Assembly: GCF_003347515.1 (NCBI RefSeq)
Contig: NZ_QEII01000290.1
Coordinates: forward strand, 248,001-312,000
DNA: 64,000 bases
Direction: 5' to 3'
Origin: Rhodoferax ferrireducens
GTDB taxonomy: Bacteria > Pseudomonadota > Gammaproteobacteria > Burkholderiales > Burkholderiaceae_C
The notes under the pieces were generated by a model. That model was given only the letters and a program-made list of their open reading frames with translations, made no database searches and was not told the DNA's origin. The position numbers and the translations under genes are program-made. Below, piece after piece: positions 7,680-15,763 of this stretch; positions within the stretch are counted from its first letter, which is position 1; each line of letters starts with the position of its first letter.

Positions 7680-9583
7680 GGGGTGGCTTTCAGTGTCACT
7701 GGCACTCGGTCAGCATCCGGATCAAGGATGGGGAAGCGCCCTTTGATGATGCGTCCCCCTGAGACGGAGGCGAAGTACTGCAGATTGGGCAGCTTGCCCA
7801 GCACGTCGACGGGCACCATCTCCTCAAAGCTTTCGGCGATCTGGGTCGAATAGTTCGACGAAAAGTCCCCCAGATGGGCATCTGCGCCATGGCCCAGGCC
7901 GACGCGCATGGTGTGAATGGCGGTCTTGCCAAAGGTTTCCACGACGAAATCCTGCGTCGGTCGGTCTTTGGTGCGCATGGCGATCAGGTTATTGAGGTTG
8001 CCCAGCGCCATGCGTGCCGCGTCCTCGCTGCCCAGCCGTTTGGCCAGATCCGCCAAGGTTTGCATCGCACAGGTGGTGAAGATGCCACCCTCGGCACCTT
8101 TGTTCAGGATTTCGATCAGTGGCTGGTTGATGACATTGGCGACTTCATCGACAAACAGCGAAATGCGCCGATACCCGCCCAGGTTGTAGCGCATGCCAGC
8201 CCGTGCTGCCAGGTCGGCCAGCGCCAGTGCCCCAATGGCGGAAGCCACGGATGGATCCGGCAGGGAATCCAGGCACATGTACAGCACATGACCCGCGCGC
8301 TCGATTTTCTCGAAGTTCATGATCGGGCGGGTATCGTCCGCATCAAACGGGTCAGGCGAGAGACTGGGACCCAGATCACCCGAGGTCAGCATGGACAGGA
8401 CGGGCAACAGATTGGCCGTGATCTTCTGGTAATGCTCGCGGTTATGCCGGAAAGTGCGCACTTGGGCGTCGATGACCTTGCTACGCTGGCTTTGCGTGAT
8501 CTGGTGTTCGTAGTAAGCAACAAAGGCCATCAGGTCGGCGCTGGCGGCCTCGGAGGGCTTTCTCATGTTGCCGCGGTGCGCGTCGTGCAACAGCTTCTTC
8601 ATCTCGGGCAGTTCGCGCCAACTGCCGCCCAGGGTTTTGTCATAGAAGCGCCGCAGCGATCCTTCCAACACCGGTTCGATCCCGCCCTCGATGTACTTGG
8701 TCAGTTTGACCAAGTTGGGACGCTCCTCAATCTCAATGAGACCCTGCACGACCACATTCACCGCATCCCAGCCAAAGGCCGAGAATGCGCCTCCGGTGTC
8801 GGGTGGCATGACCGACTGGATGCGCGAGGCGAGTTCGGTGGGTTTTTGCCAGTTGAAGGTGAAGTCAATCCGGATGCCGGTCTCCGGAAACGCCGGATGG
8901 AATTCCAGGAAAGTGTCTGGCTCGCGGTAATCCTCGCAGGCACGCTGGGCGACACGTTTGAGCCGGCGGCTGTTCTTCGGGTCAATGACGATCACCACGT
9001 CACCACGCCGGATCGCCTGCGTGATCAGGGTGGCGAGGGCCACGCCTTTGCCGGACTGGGTGGTGCCGACCAGCAGGGTTCCGCCCTCGAAGTTCTGCAG
9101 CGGGCGGTACAGGGGTATTTCTCTGGGTTCGACCCCATGGATGTAGGGCAGACCAATCTCGGAATCGGGTTGAGGGTTCACGTCGTAGCCCAACCAGGTC
9201 AGCAATCGAGGTGAAACAGAAAATTCGCGGTAGTCGATCTTGGCGAGTTCATACAGGCGCTGCGAATGCACAGGTCGCCATTCAAAGCCAAAGCCCAGGA
9301 ACACCTCGTCCGGCTTGGCGCAGAGTGGTGCGAGCGCCTGGGTCGTGAGAACCTGGATACCGCGTCCGGACAACGATGCCCTCAGGATCAGGGTGCGCAG
9401 TGCCTGCGTGAGGCGCATCAATGCCATGAGAAGGCATATCAGTGACAGAGGCAAAGCCAAGGTTCTGGGTAGCTGCCCGGTGACCCCTACGATGACAAAC
9501 CAAGCCAGGGCGAATAGCCAGACCATGCCAGCACGGGCTTCATAGGCAGGTCGCCAGGGCATTTCATAGCGTCGAAGCAGCAT
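7676..9583 (-). CDS. traD: Conjugative coupling protein TraD (VirD4-like ATPase)
   Basis: 635 aa from the ATG at 9583, chosen because GGGGAG lies 8-9 bases upstream and the protein then begins in the family manner (MLLRRYEMPWRP). Two N-terminal membrane segments (about residues 20-60) precede a hexameric motor domain: Walker A GTTQSGKG at 173-180, and a Walker B-like stretch ending SLFVDEV near residue 480. It links the relaxase-DNA complex to the secretion channel and hydrolyses ATP to pump DNA. The start lies one base from the stop of the MobH-like gene. Confidence 0.9.
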   Translation of the reverse strand: MLLRRYEMPWRPAYEARAGMVWLFALAWFVIVGVTGQLPRTLALPLSLICLLMALMRLTQALRTLILRASLSGRGIQVLTTQALAPLCAKPDEVFLGFGFEWRPVHSQRLYELAKIDYREFSVSPRLLTWLGYDVNPQPDSEIGLPYIHGVEPREIPLYRPLQNFEGGTLLVGTTQSGKGVALATLITQAIRRGDVVIVIDPKNSRRLKRVAQRACEDYREPDTFLEFHPAFPETGIRIDFTFNWQKPTELASRIQSVMPPDTGGAFSAFGWDAVNVVVQGLIEIEERPNLVKLTKYIEGGIEPVLEGSLRRFYDKTLGGSWRELPEMKKLLHDAHRGNMRKPSEAASADLMAFVAYYEHQITQSQRSKVIDAQVRTFRHNREHYQKITANLLPVLSMLTSGDLGPSLSPDPFDADDTRPIMNFEKIERAGHVLYMCLDSLPDPSVASAIGALALADLAARAGMRYNLGGYRRISLFVDEVANVINQPLIEILNKGAEGGIFTTCAMQTLADLAKRLGSEDAARMALGNLNNLIAMRTKDRPTQDFVVETFGKTAIHTMRVGLGHGADAHLGDFSSNYSTQIAESFEEMVPVDVLGKLPNLQYFASVSGGRIIKGRFPILDPDADRVPVTLKATP

Positions 9584-9584
9584 G

Positions 9585-11246
9585 TCAGTGCTCCCCTGCA
9601 TCTTGCAAGGTGAATCCGGCAAGATCGAATCCCGCTATGAAGCGGGGATCAAGCACAACGCCTAGCGTTGGTATGCCGTTGAAGGCGTGGGTGTAGGTAG
9701 GCGGCCCACCGGATGACGTGGGAACGAGCATACCCACGTCGGCCAAGGCACGCAAGGCCATGGAGGGCTGAAGACCACGTCGTTCGAATTCGCTGAGCGG
9801 CACGAAGAAGCCGTGGGCGATAGTGCCGCCGTGCGCCGGGCCCGCGCCTTCGTTCAGCGTCAGGACGATGGCCGTCAGCGCATCCCGCACCGCTGGATTG
9901 AGGCGCATGGGGGCCTGCAGTGTGAATGAGATCGGCGGTGTGGCAGGTGGGGGCTCCTCATGGGGCGGAGGAACTCGCGGTTTCTGGGGCTGTTCGCCAG
10001 CGGGCTTTATGGCGGGAGGCGAAGCCGCAGAGGGAATCAAGGACAGCTGTTCCCCGGGTCGTCCGGATCGTGACACCGTCATCGTGGGAGGCGACGGATC
10101 CGACTCCCCAGGGCGGCGCACGAGTTTCAGGTCCAGCGCTTCGGGCGACGGGTCGATTCCTGCGAACAGGATGGCCGCAGACGTTAGTTTGACGGCTTCC
10201 AGCACGGTCTTGGCACTGGGCGGATAAATGGTCCAGGTCGAATGCGCTGCGTCCTGGGCTTCGAATACCTCTGCAGCCAGCAGCAATTCCAGCATGGTCT
10301 CGGCGGCCTTGGGGATGCCCGGCAACTGGTCGGCTTCAAGCAATTTGCGAACATCCTCTGCGGCGTTCGGCCACAGCAGGAAAAGTCCATCCTGGCCGAA
10401 CCAGACCCGCGATTTGTCGTGGTTGCACACCCAGGCGGAATGGCTGCTGACGAGTCGCCGGAGCGCATCCACGAGATAGCGCTCCAAATGTGAACCAAAC
10501 TGGGGCGATCCGTAGCGGTCCGTGTTGGCTGTCAGGTTGCGGTCGATGACCAGGGCCAGTGAGCGGCGCACCAGGTCGTCCAGGACATTGTGATCCCGGT
10601 AAAGCGGCATGCCCCCGATGCTGGCCATCAGGTGTGGCACGATGAGGGTGTTGTCCTCCGACAGGTATCGCAGTACTTCAGGCGGGACCACATGCGGCAG
10701 CGCAAAGATGCCCAGGCCACGCGTCTCCATGGCGTGCGGACGCCAGCTCAGGAAATAGCGCGTGGCGCCGCGTGCTGCCAGCCAGTCGGCCAGCGGCTGC
10801 AAATAGCCCGACCACACCTCACCGCTTGGCTCCGTGATGATCAGGTGGCTGAGCACCCGATGCACTTCACAGCACAGGCCAGCGATGAAGGTGGCATGGC
10901 GCCAGCGCGGTTCGAGCAGACGGCGCGTCGTGATGGTCGAACGTCCCGAAAAGATGTGGGCGTCGGTGCCCTGCAGGCTGAAGAAGCCAGCCTCCAGACC
11001 GAGTCGCAGCAGGCCACCAGGGGCGTTGAAGTAGTTGTTTGCTGTTGCAGGCAGCAAATGCACGTAGGCTGCGTAGCGGCGGATCAGTGCCAGCACGTCA
11101 GTCTCGAAGCTCTCCCGGTCGACGCCGTAGCAGAGCTTGATGCGTCCAATGATGTCGGCGTTGGCGGCCAGCACCTCATCGATCGATAGCGCTGCAAAAC
11201 CGGGGTCGGCAGAAGAAAACGTGCTCGTCGAAGAAGGGTTGACCAT
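9585..11246 (-). CDS. MobH/TraI_2-like relaxase-fold protein with altered HD motif
   Basis: 553 aa. The N-terminal part matches the TraI_2 (MobH) domain around residues 60-95, with HLLPA and GGLL...LE, and the C-terminus (about 440-553) resembles the TraI_2_C winged-helix region; Pro-rich linker between. MobH relaxases nick oriT using an HD-type metal site. Here the usual LRH reads LRL (L82), the HH after LPA reads NY, and the HD of the second motif reads CE (126-127). It is in operon with traD, as MobH relaxases are. Either an atypical relaxase or an inactive paralogue. Confidence 0.7.
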   Translation of the reverse strand: MVNPSSTSTFSSADPGFAALSIDEVLAANADIIGRIKLCYGVDRESFETDVLALIRRYAAYVHLLPATANNYFNAPGGLLRLGLEAGFFSLQGTDAHIFSGRSTITTRRLLEPRWRHATFIAGLCCEVHRVLSHLIITEPSGEVWSGYLQPLADWLAARGATRYFLSWRPHAMETRGLGIFALPHVVPPEVLRYLSEDNTLIVPHLMASIGGMPLYRDHNVLDDLVRRSLALVIDRNLTANTDRYGSPQFGSHLERYLVDALRRLVSSHSAWVCNHDKSRVWFGQDGLFLLWPNAAEDVRKLLEADQLPGIPKAAETMLELLLAAEVFEAQDAAHSTWTIYPPSAKTVLEAVKLTSAAILFAGIDPSPEALDLKLVRRPGESDPSPPTMTVSRSGRPGEQLSLIPSAASPPAIKPAGEQPQKPRVPPPHEEPPPATPPISFTLQAPMRLNPAVRDALTAIVLTLNEGAGPAHGGTIAHGFFVPLSEFERRGLQPSMALRALADVGMLVPTSSGGPPTYTHAFNGIPTLGVVLDPRFIAGFDLAGFTLQDAGEH

Positions 11247-11282
11247 CGCTGTTGCTCCGCAGGACCATGCGCCATTCTTCTG

Positions 11283-11948
11283 TTATCTGTCCCCTGTGTC
11301 CCCCGGAAATGAAGATATTGGGGCCTCGCAATCGCCATCAGCGTCACGTTCTTTCTTCTGTCGCATCATCATTTCCTGTTGAAATACTGCCGGATAAGGC
11401 AGGGGACGCACGGGAAACGAGGTTTGCACGCGCGGGTCGTTGCCGTAGCGCTGGACCAGCTTGCAGAACGGGCAAGCGTCCGATCTCGGAACCGTGCCCA
11501 GAGCGGTCAGGAACTCGCTGGTGCAAGAGGGGCAGGTCACGACCGAGAAACTGGGTGACTTCGCAATCCAGATGCCGTCCGTGTGCGATGCCAGATCAAA
11601 AGCCCGGTCAAAACTGATGCGGTGTGGTGCCTGACACACCGTTCGGTAGTGTCGGTAGGCCCCTACCAACGCGTCGTCAGGACCGAAACCCGCTTGCCGG
11701 AGACGACGGTAAGTGGTCGCGAAGATAGAGGCATCGGTGCGAAACAGCAAATTGGCGCTGTGGTACCACTCGGGGGAGTCTGGCGGTCTGCCACGTGGTA
11801 TGGCGTTCGGATCGGCAAAGAACAACCGTTGTATCTCGCGAGGGGGTAGTCCAGTCATGCTGTGAATCGTGCGTACACGGGCACCCAATTCTGCACAGTC
11901 CTTGGCAAGCCTGACAATTCGTAGATGGCGATCAGCGCGGGTGGGCAT
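11283..11948 (-). CDS. FlhC-like (SetC-type) transcriptional activator subunit
   Basis: 221 aa from the ATG at 11948, which has GGAGG seven bases upstream. FlhC family: N-terminal helical DNA-binding part, a middle with ARTIHSMTGLPPREIQRLFF and YRHYR, and a C-terminal zinc site with two CxxC pairs (TCPSC and ACPFC). FlhC-type proteins act with FlhD partners; in SXT-like elements the SetCD pair switches on transfer genes. The gene is 13 nt downstream of the FlhD-like gene and 36 nt upstream of the MobH-like gene, so activator and transfer genes share a transcript. Confidence 0.85.
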   Translation of the reverse strand: MPTRADRHLRIVRLAKDCAELGARVRTIHSMTGLPPREIQRLFFADPNAIPRGRPPDSPEWYHSANLLFRTDASIFATTYRRLRQAGFGPDDALVGAYRHYRTVCQAPHRISFDRAFDLASHTDGIWIAKSPSFSVVTCPSCTSEFLTALGTVPRSDACPFCKLVQRYGNDPRVQTSFPVRPLPYPAVFQQEMMMRQKKERDADGDCEAPISSFPGDTGDR

Positions 11949-11961
11949 AAATACCTCCGCG

Positions 11962-12258
11962 TTAATTTCCGTCGGCAGGCCTAGGCGCGCGAACTGTAGC
12001 CAAAGGTCCTGCCAGAGGCAGCGGTGTCTGAAGCAGGCTGAGCAGATCGTGACGTGGCGGAAACAAGGTTGTGGGTCCCACATTGGCGACGATGGCCCAG
12101 ATTTGGTCGGTTCTCAGGTTACCCAGCAACTCGGCCTGCGCGGTGTCGAGCGCAAACTTGCAGCAGGTCGCGACTTTGTCCTGCTGTATGCCGATTTTGA
12201 TGGCGGTGAGTACGCTCAGGTTGATGTACTGGACATCAGAGAGATGCACATGGCTCAT
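11962..12258 (-). CDS. FlhD-like (SetD-type) transcriptional activator subunit
   Basis: 98 aa from the ATG at 12258, preceded by GGAAGGAAC. The pattern INLSVLTAIKIGIQQDKVATCCKF and the following LGNL segment match FlhD proteins. It is first gene of the flhD-flhC-mobH-traD-DUF4400 run and lies opposite the CI-like repressor, the layout of a SetR/SetCD-type switch. Slightly shorter than flagellar FlhD, with a divergent tail. There are no flagellar genes in the window, so a transfer role is far more likely than a motility role. Confidence 0.78.
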   Translation of the reverse strand: MSHVHLSDVQYINLSVLTAIKIGIQQDKVATCCKFALDTAQAELLGNLRTDQIWAIVANVGPTTLFPPRHDLLSLLQTPLPLAGPLATVRAPRPADGN

Positions 12259-12345
12259 GTTCCTTCCCTTCCGTGCACCCTGTAGGCGCATCGAGTTGTG
12301 ACAGATTGATAATTGTTTTCCAGCTCAGGGTTGAACTGGATTGTT

Positions 12346-12377
12346 CTTTGACAGAATTCAGCATAAGCTGTTCAAAG
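12346..12377. promoter_or_regulatory. Candidate repressor operator between flhD-like and CI-like genes
   Basis: An imperfect 32-bp inverted repeat: left arm CTTTGACAG, right arm CTGTTCAAAG, with a smaller dyad CAGCATAAGCTG (12359-12370) in the middle. The left arm contains TTGACA (12349-12354), a good -35 hexamer reading toward the repressor gene. Lying in the 246-bp divergent control region, it is the best visible candidate for a binding site of the CI-like repressor. Inferred from symmetry and position only. Confidence 0.45.
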
Positions 12378-12504
12378 GAAAATTTATTTCAGCACTTGCT
12401 GTTGCCACCTGCAAGTCACCCGATTCTTGGTGCTTTTCCCATTGTGTCGGAAAATTTGCAGGGCCTGGTTGATGGCTGGTTTTTGCACCGGAAAGGACGT
12501 CGAT

Positions 12505-13248
12505 ATGAGCAAGAACGGCTCCCTCGTTGGTACTCTGTCCGAGAGGAAAACGCTAAGAAAACGCGTATCCAAAGTGCGAGGCCCGTCTGTGGTGAGCAGT
12601 CAACCGGAGGTTCCGCAATCACTTTCAAAAACCGACTTCAGGGCACATCTGATTGCCAGGCTGGATCAGGCAGAGGTGCCTGCCCACAAGCGCATGATGT
12701 ACGTGGCAGGGTTGACTGGGCGCGCGGTTCAGACCGTGAGCCGCTGGTTTGATATCAGGCAACCCGGTCTGCCCGATCTGGAGTCGTACGCACGATTGTG
12801 TGAGGGACTCCGTTGTAACGCTGACTGGATGCTTGGGCTATCAGCGACAGCAGGCCTGCTGTCTGAAATGCATGCCGTTGGCGCAAACGCAGGTCAAGGT
12901 TGGATGGGAGAGCTTCTGGCTGAACTCGGGAGCGACTTTCATCGTTGCGAGCCGATGCGCATGTCGGGGGATGAGATGACACCCAGGATTCGAGATGGCG
13001 ATCACATGTTTGTGCTTCGGGACATCGGCAAGGTATCAGGCAATGGCATTTATGTAATCGAGTGGAAGGACCGACTGGTGGTTCGCCATGTTGAAAACCG
13101 TATTGGTCAAGGGGTCGTGCTGAGCTGCGAGAACCCGGCCTACGCAGAATGCGTGGTGAAGGATGCTTCAGCCGCACAGCGCATGGGCTTGCGTGTTGTG
13201 GGCAAGGTGCAAGGGATTGTTCGTGCCGTTCACTTTTGGGCGCATTGA
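12505..13248 (+). CDS. CI/SetR-like repressor with degenerate S24 domain
   Basis: 247 aa from the ATG at 12505, with AAAGGA eight bases upstream. An N-terminal helix-turn-helix region (about residues 45-115: TGRAVQTVSRWFD, LESYARLCEGLRCNADWMLGL) is joined to a C-terminal S24/LexA-like domain. In self-cleaving repressors the site reads GDSM and a Lys lies in VKRL. Here the first reads GDEM (Ser to Glu) and the second VRHV (Lys to Arg), so self-cleavage after DNA damage is not expected. It faces the FlhDC-like operon. Confidence 0.8.
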   Translation: MSKNGSLVGTLSERKTLRKRVSKVRGPSVVSSQPEVPQSLSKTDFRAHLIARLDQAEVPAHKRMMYVAGLTGRAVQTVSRWFDIRQPGLPDLESYARLCEGLRCNADWMLGLSATAGLLSEMHAVGANAGQGWMGELLAELGSDFHRCEPMRMSGDEMTPRIRDGDHMFVLRDIGKVSGNGIYVIEWKDRLVVRHVENRIGQGVVLSCENPAYAECVVKDASAAQRMGLRVVGKVQGIVRAVHFWAH

Positions 13249-13407
13249 AGGGAAGGATGTTGGCCCCCGCAGGCCAGTTCCGTGAGTTTACTGAAATGGA
13301 AAGAAGCCACCGAGGCAGATGCCCCGGCGGTTCCACTCCTTGCACAGCCCACGCAGCCCGAAGGCTGATGGGCGAGAACCCAAGCTGTTGCGAGCCCACT
13401 GAACGGG

Positions 13408-14472
13408 TCAGATGGCTTGCGCCAGTCCTTTCCATTCCTCAGCCGGCAACTCGATCAGCTTGCCGCCCAGCACTTCGAATTCGGTCGCCCGATCATAGTC
13501 ATCCACTTCCTGTGAGAAGTGGGTGACGGCATTCACAAGCCCGTAGCCCGAAAGGTCGCCTTCCGTGATCAGATGCCGCAGAACGCCTAAACGTTCGGTA
13601 TCCGTCAGGTCATAGCGACTGGCCAGAACCTCTACGGTTTTGACCGGATCACCGGCGAGCGGAATATGCAAAGTCTTTTGCATCTTTTGCGCGATCTGGC
13701 GGAAGGTCGCCTCAGACACCGCTGCCTGCACCACGTCGCGAACCTTCAGGAAAAATGCCTTGTCGTCGGCACGCAGGGTGTCATCTCGGTACACCGTGAT
13801 GCCATCGTCTTCGGCGCCCAGCGCCCGTCCGACATGGGTCTTGCGCAGCGAGCGATCCCATGCGATCAGGCCGTTGCGGCACACCAGACGGTATAGCAGC
13901 GGCTGCACCGACAGTGTTCCCTGGCCCACTTCAGAGTTGGTGATCACCACGCCGGCTTGCACGATATCGCCCGGGGCCATCTCATACTTTAGGCGTGGTG
14001 TTACCACTTTCAGGTACATGCGCGTGTCCGTCAACTCCACCGATTCGAATTTCACCTCGGGTAGTTGCTGCAGGATAGGCAGCACACTTTCGGCGAGGTC
14101 GAAGTTGTCGAGTCGACGGTAGCGATCTGACAGCACGGCCCGGACTTGGCCGTCCAGCGTGCGGATCATGCGTCGATCATCTTCGCTCTGCAGCCAGGTG
14201 TTCACATTGCGGTCCAGCAGAACCGGTTGCTCGTGCCGCATCCGCTCGAAATAGGCGTAGGGGATCTTAAGCTTTTCTGCCAACTGACGCCGCGCCAGGG
14301 GCGTGATGCCGTACCTGGCGGGGCCACCGCTTTCTTCGATGACGAGGCGGGTCGCCCCTTCATCGTTGGTGTCGTGCCGCAGCAATTGTGACGACACCAC
14401 CAGATCTTTTTTCGAGCTCAACTGGCGCTCCAGTTCCTGGGCCAGGCTCACAAGAGAACGTCCATTTTTCAT
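13408..14472 (-). CDS. DUF932 / phage-plasmid-like protein
   Basis: 354 aa from the ATG at 14472, which has GGAG six bases upstream. The whole protein resembles DUF932, with GLI...RS and the VQPLLYRLVCRNGL region. Such proteins are common accessory genes of plasmids, prophages and conjugative elements, near replication or DNA-processing genes; their biochemical role is not settled. It ends convergently with the repressor and lies downstream of the primase-like gene, separated from it by a terminator, so it probably has its own promoter in 14473-14712. Confidence 0.8.
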   Translation of the reverse strand: MKNGRSLVSLAQELERQLSSKKDLVVSSQLLRHDTNDEGATRLVIEESGGPARYGITPLARRQLAEKLKIPYAYFERMRHEQPVLLDRNVNTWLQSEDDRRMIRTLDGQVRAVLSDRYRRLDNFDLAESVLPILQQLPEVKFESVELTDTRMYLKVVTPRLKYEMAPGDIVQAGVVITNSEVGQGTLSVQPLLYRLVCRNGLIAWDRSLRKTHVGRALGAEDDGITVYRDDTLRADDKAFFLKVRDVVQAAVSEATFRQIAQKMQKTLHIPLAGDPVKTVEVLASRYDLTDTERLGVLRHLITEGDLSGYGLVNAVTHFSQEVDDYDRATEFEVLGGKLIELPAEEWKGLAQAI

Positions 14473-14597
14473 AGCAATCTCCAATCAGTAAGAAAAACGG
14501 GGACGGCATCACCTCTTTGGGGCATGCGCATCCCCACGAGGGTCGATGACGAATCGGAGAATCCGATCCACGAAGGGCGTGAAATGAATCACGCCAG

Positions 14598-14610
14598 AAC
14601 TCCAGGGCTG
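14598..14610 (-). promoter_or_regulatory. Recurrent AGCCCTGGAGT motif, copy 1
   Basis: On the minus strand this reads CAGCCCTGGAGTT, 126 bases upstream of the DUF932 start. The core AGCCCTGGAGT occurs again at 18774-18784 and 19000-19010, each in a noncoding stretch upstream of a gene of this element. An 11-base core repeated three times within about 5 kb is unlikely by chance. It may be an activator or promoter element; the layout GCCC...TT recalls boxes bound by FlhDC-like activators of other elements, which is a guess. Confidence 0.4.
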
Positions 14611-14712
14611 TCTTTGCTGTGCACGGGGCACAACCTGGTCTGACAGCTACCAGTGGGGGAAACCTGAGGAACCTTTTCACCGTCACCGCACCAGTGGCGC
14701 GCAGTGATGCTG

Positions 14713-14743
14713 AAAAGGCGGGTGCGGCCTTTCGGCCACACCC
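14713..14743 (-). terminator. Rho-independent terminator after primase-like gene
   Basis: Read on the minus strand, a 10-bp stem (GGGTGTGGCC / GGCCGCACCC, one mismatch) closes a GAAA tetraloop and is followed by GCCTTTT. It begins about 10 bases after the primase-like stop at 14753 and would end the operon that starts at 18667. Confidence 0.65.
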
Positions 14744-14752
14744 CCATAAAAC

Positions 14753-15760
14753 CTATGAAGAAAGCACGGTGTTCTCCACCCGCGTGCGCCACACATCAGC
14801 CCAGTCCGTTCCGGCTTGCCTGGGCAGGAAGACCTGCACCAGCCGGGGGCCGGTTCGCCGTTCTTCTTTCTTCAGCCGACGTGCCAGTGCGAAGGCAAAG
14901 GTCTGACCGTCAAAGTCCGCGTTGGCGTCGTTGTCGCCATAGATACAGACCCGCCGCACGGAGTCAGGCAACCACAGCTTCTCCAGGTTGCCGGCATTGA
15001 GCCCGGCCCACACTGGTTTGCCGGTTGCCAGGTGGACGGCGATACCGGTTTCAATGCCTTCGCTGAGCGCAAGCTCCTCGGTGGCCTCGAACAGACGCAC
15101 TGCTGCGCCGTTGATTCCGGCTGACAGAACTTTCTTCGCATCGCGTGCCATGGCCTTCTGCCCGTCCTTGAGGTAGGTTCGGTGCAAGGTGACGGCATGG
15201 CCGTCGGGACCCTGGATGCAAGCCAGCATGGCGCCGTATTCGGCCACCTTGCGCGACTTGCCGCCAGCATCCTTCTCGAAGTACCCCAGCGCCGGGTGGA
15301 AACGCAGCACCTTCGGGTAGGCCGGCAGTGCCAGTCCCCGTCCGCGCAGATAGCGATCCACTTCATCACCGGCGGTCACCGGCACGGCTTCATCCCAGAT
15401 CCGTTTGGCAAGTGTTTTCATGCGCTCGGCCGATGGCTCGATCGAGATGGCCTTCAGGGCGGGAAGGACCGTGCCGACGCAACACTCGACTTCCCGCAGA
15501 GCGGTAGCAAAATCGATCCCCTTCACCGCCTGTAGCAGCTTGAAGCCACCGCCCGGGCCGCAACTGCGGCAGTGGTAGTTGCCCTCGCCGAATTTGTCGG
15601 TGTACTGGAAGCGGTCGGTGCCGCCGCACAGCGGGCAGGGGAGATTGCACTTTTTGAGAATGCGCTCGTCCACTTGCAGGCAGCCCAGAATCTCGGTCCA
15701 GCGCCCATGCGCGCGACGTTTGACGTCGTCGACGCGGGCGGCGTACTCAGCGTTATGCAT
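14753..15760 (-). CDS. Primase-like protein with zinc ribbon and Toprim domain
   Basis: 335 aa. The N-terminus has a primase zinc-binding site with C42, C45, C64 and C67 (CPLC...CRSC); a helical linker follows, then a Toprim fold with the Glu motif in LALSEGIET and the DND motif in YGDNDANAD. This is the layout of phage P4-type and plasmid primases. It could prime the incoming single strand after transfer or element replication. There is no helicase part. It begins 3 nt after the stop of the GHKL ATPase gene. Confidence 0.85.
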   Translation of the reverse strand: MHNAEYAARVDDVKRRAHGRWTEILGCLQVDERILKKCNLPCPLCGGTDRFQYTDKFGEGNYHCRSCGPGGGFKLLQAVKGIDFATALREVECCVGTVLPALKAISIEPSAERMKTLAKRIWDEAVPVTAGDEVDRYLRGRGLALPAYPKVLRFHPALGYFEKDAGGKSRKVAEYGAMLACIQGPDGHAVTLHRTYLKDGQKAMARDAKKVLSAGINGAAVRLFEATEELALSEGIETGIAVHLATGKPVWAGLNAGNLEKLWLPDSVRRVCIYGDNDANADFDGQTFAFALARRLKKEERRTGPRLVQVFLPRQAGTDWADVWRTRVENTVLSS

Positions 15761-15763
15761 GGC

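Noticed and set aside
11283..12258. Calling the FlhDC-like pair flagellar master regulators
   Set aside because: No flagellar genes around; the position opposite a CI-like repressor and upstream of transfer genes points to a SetCD-type role.
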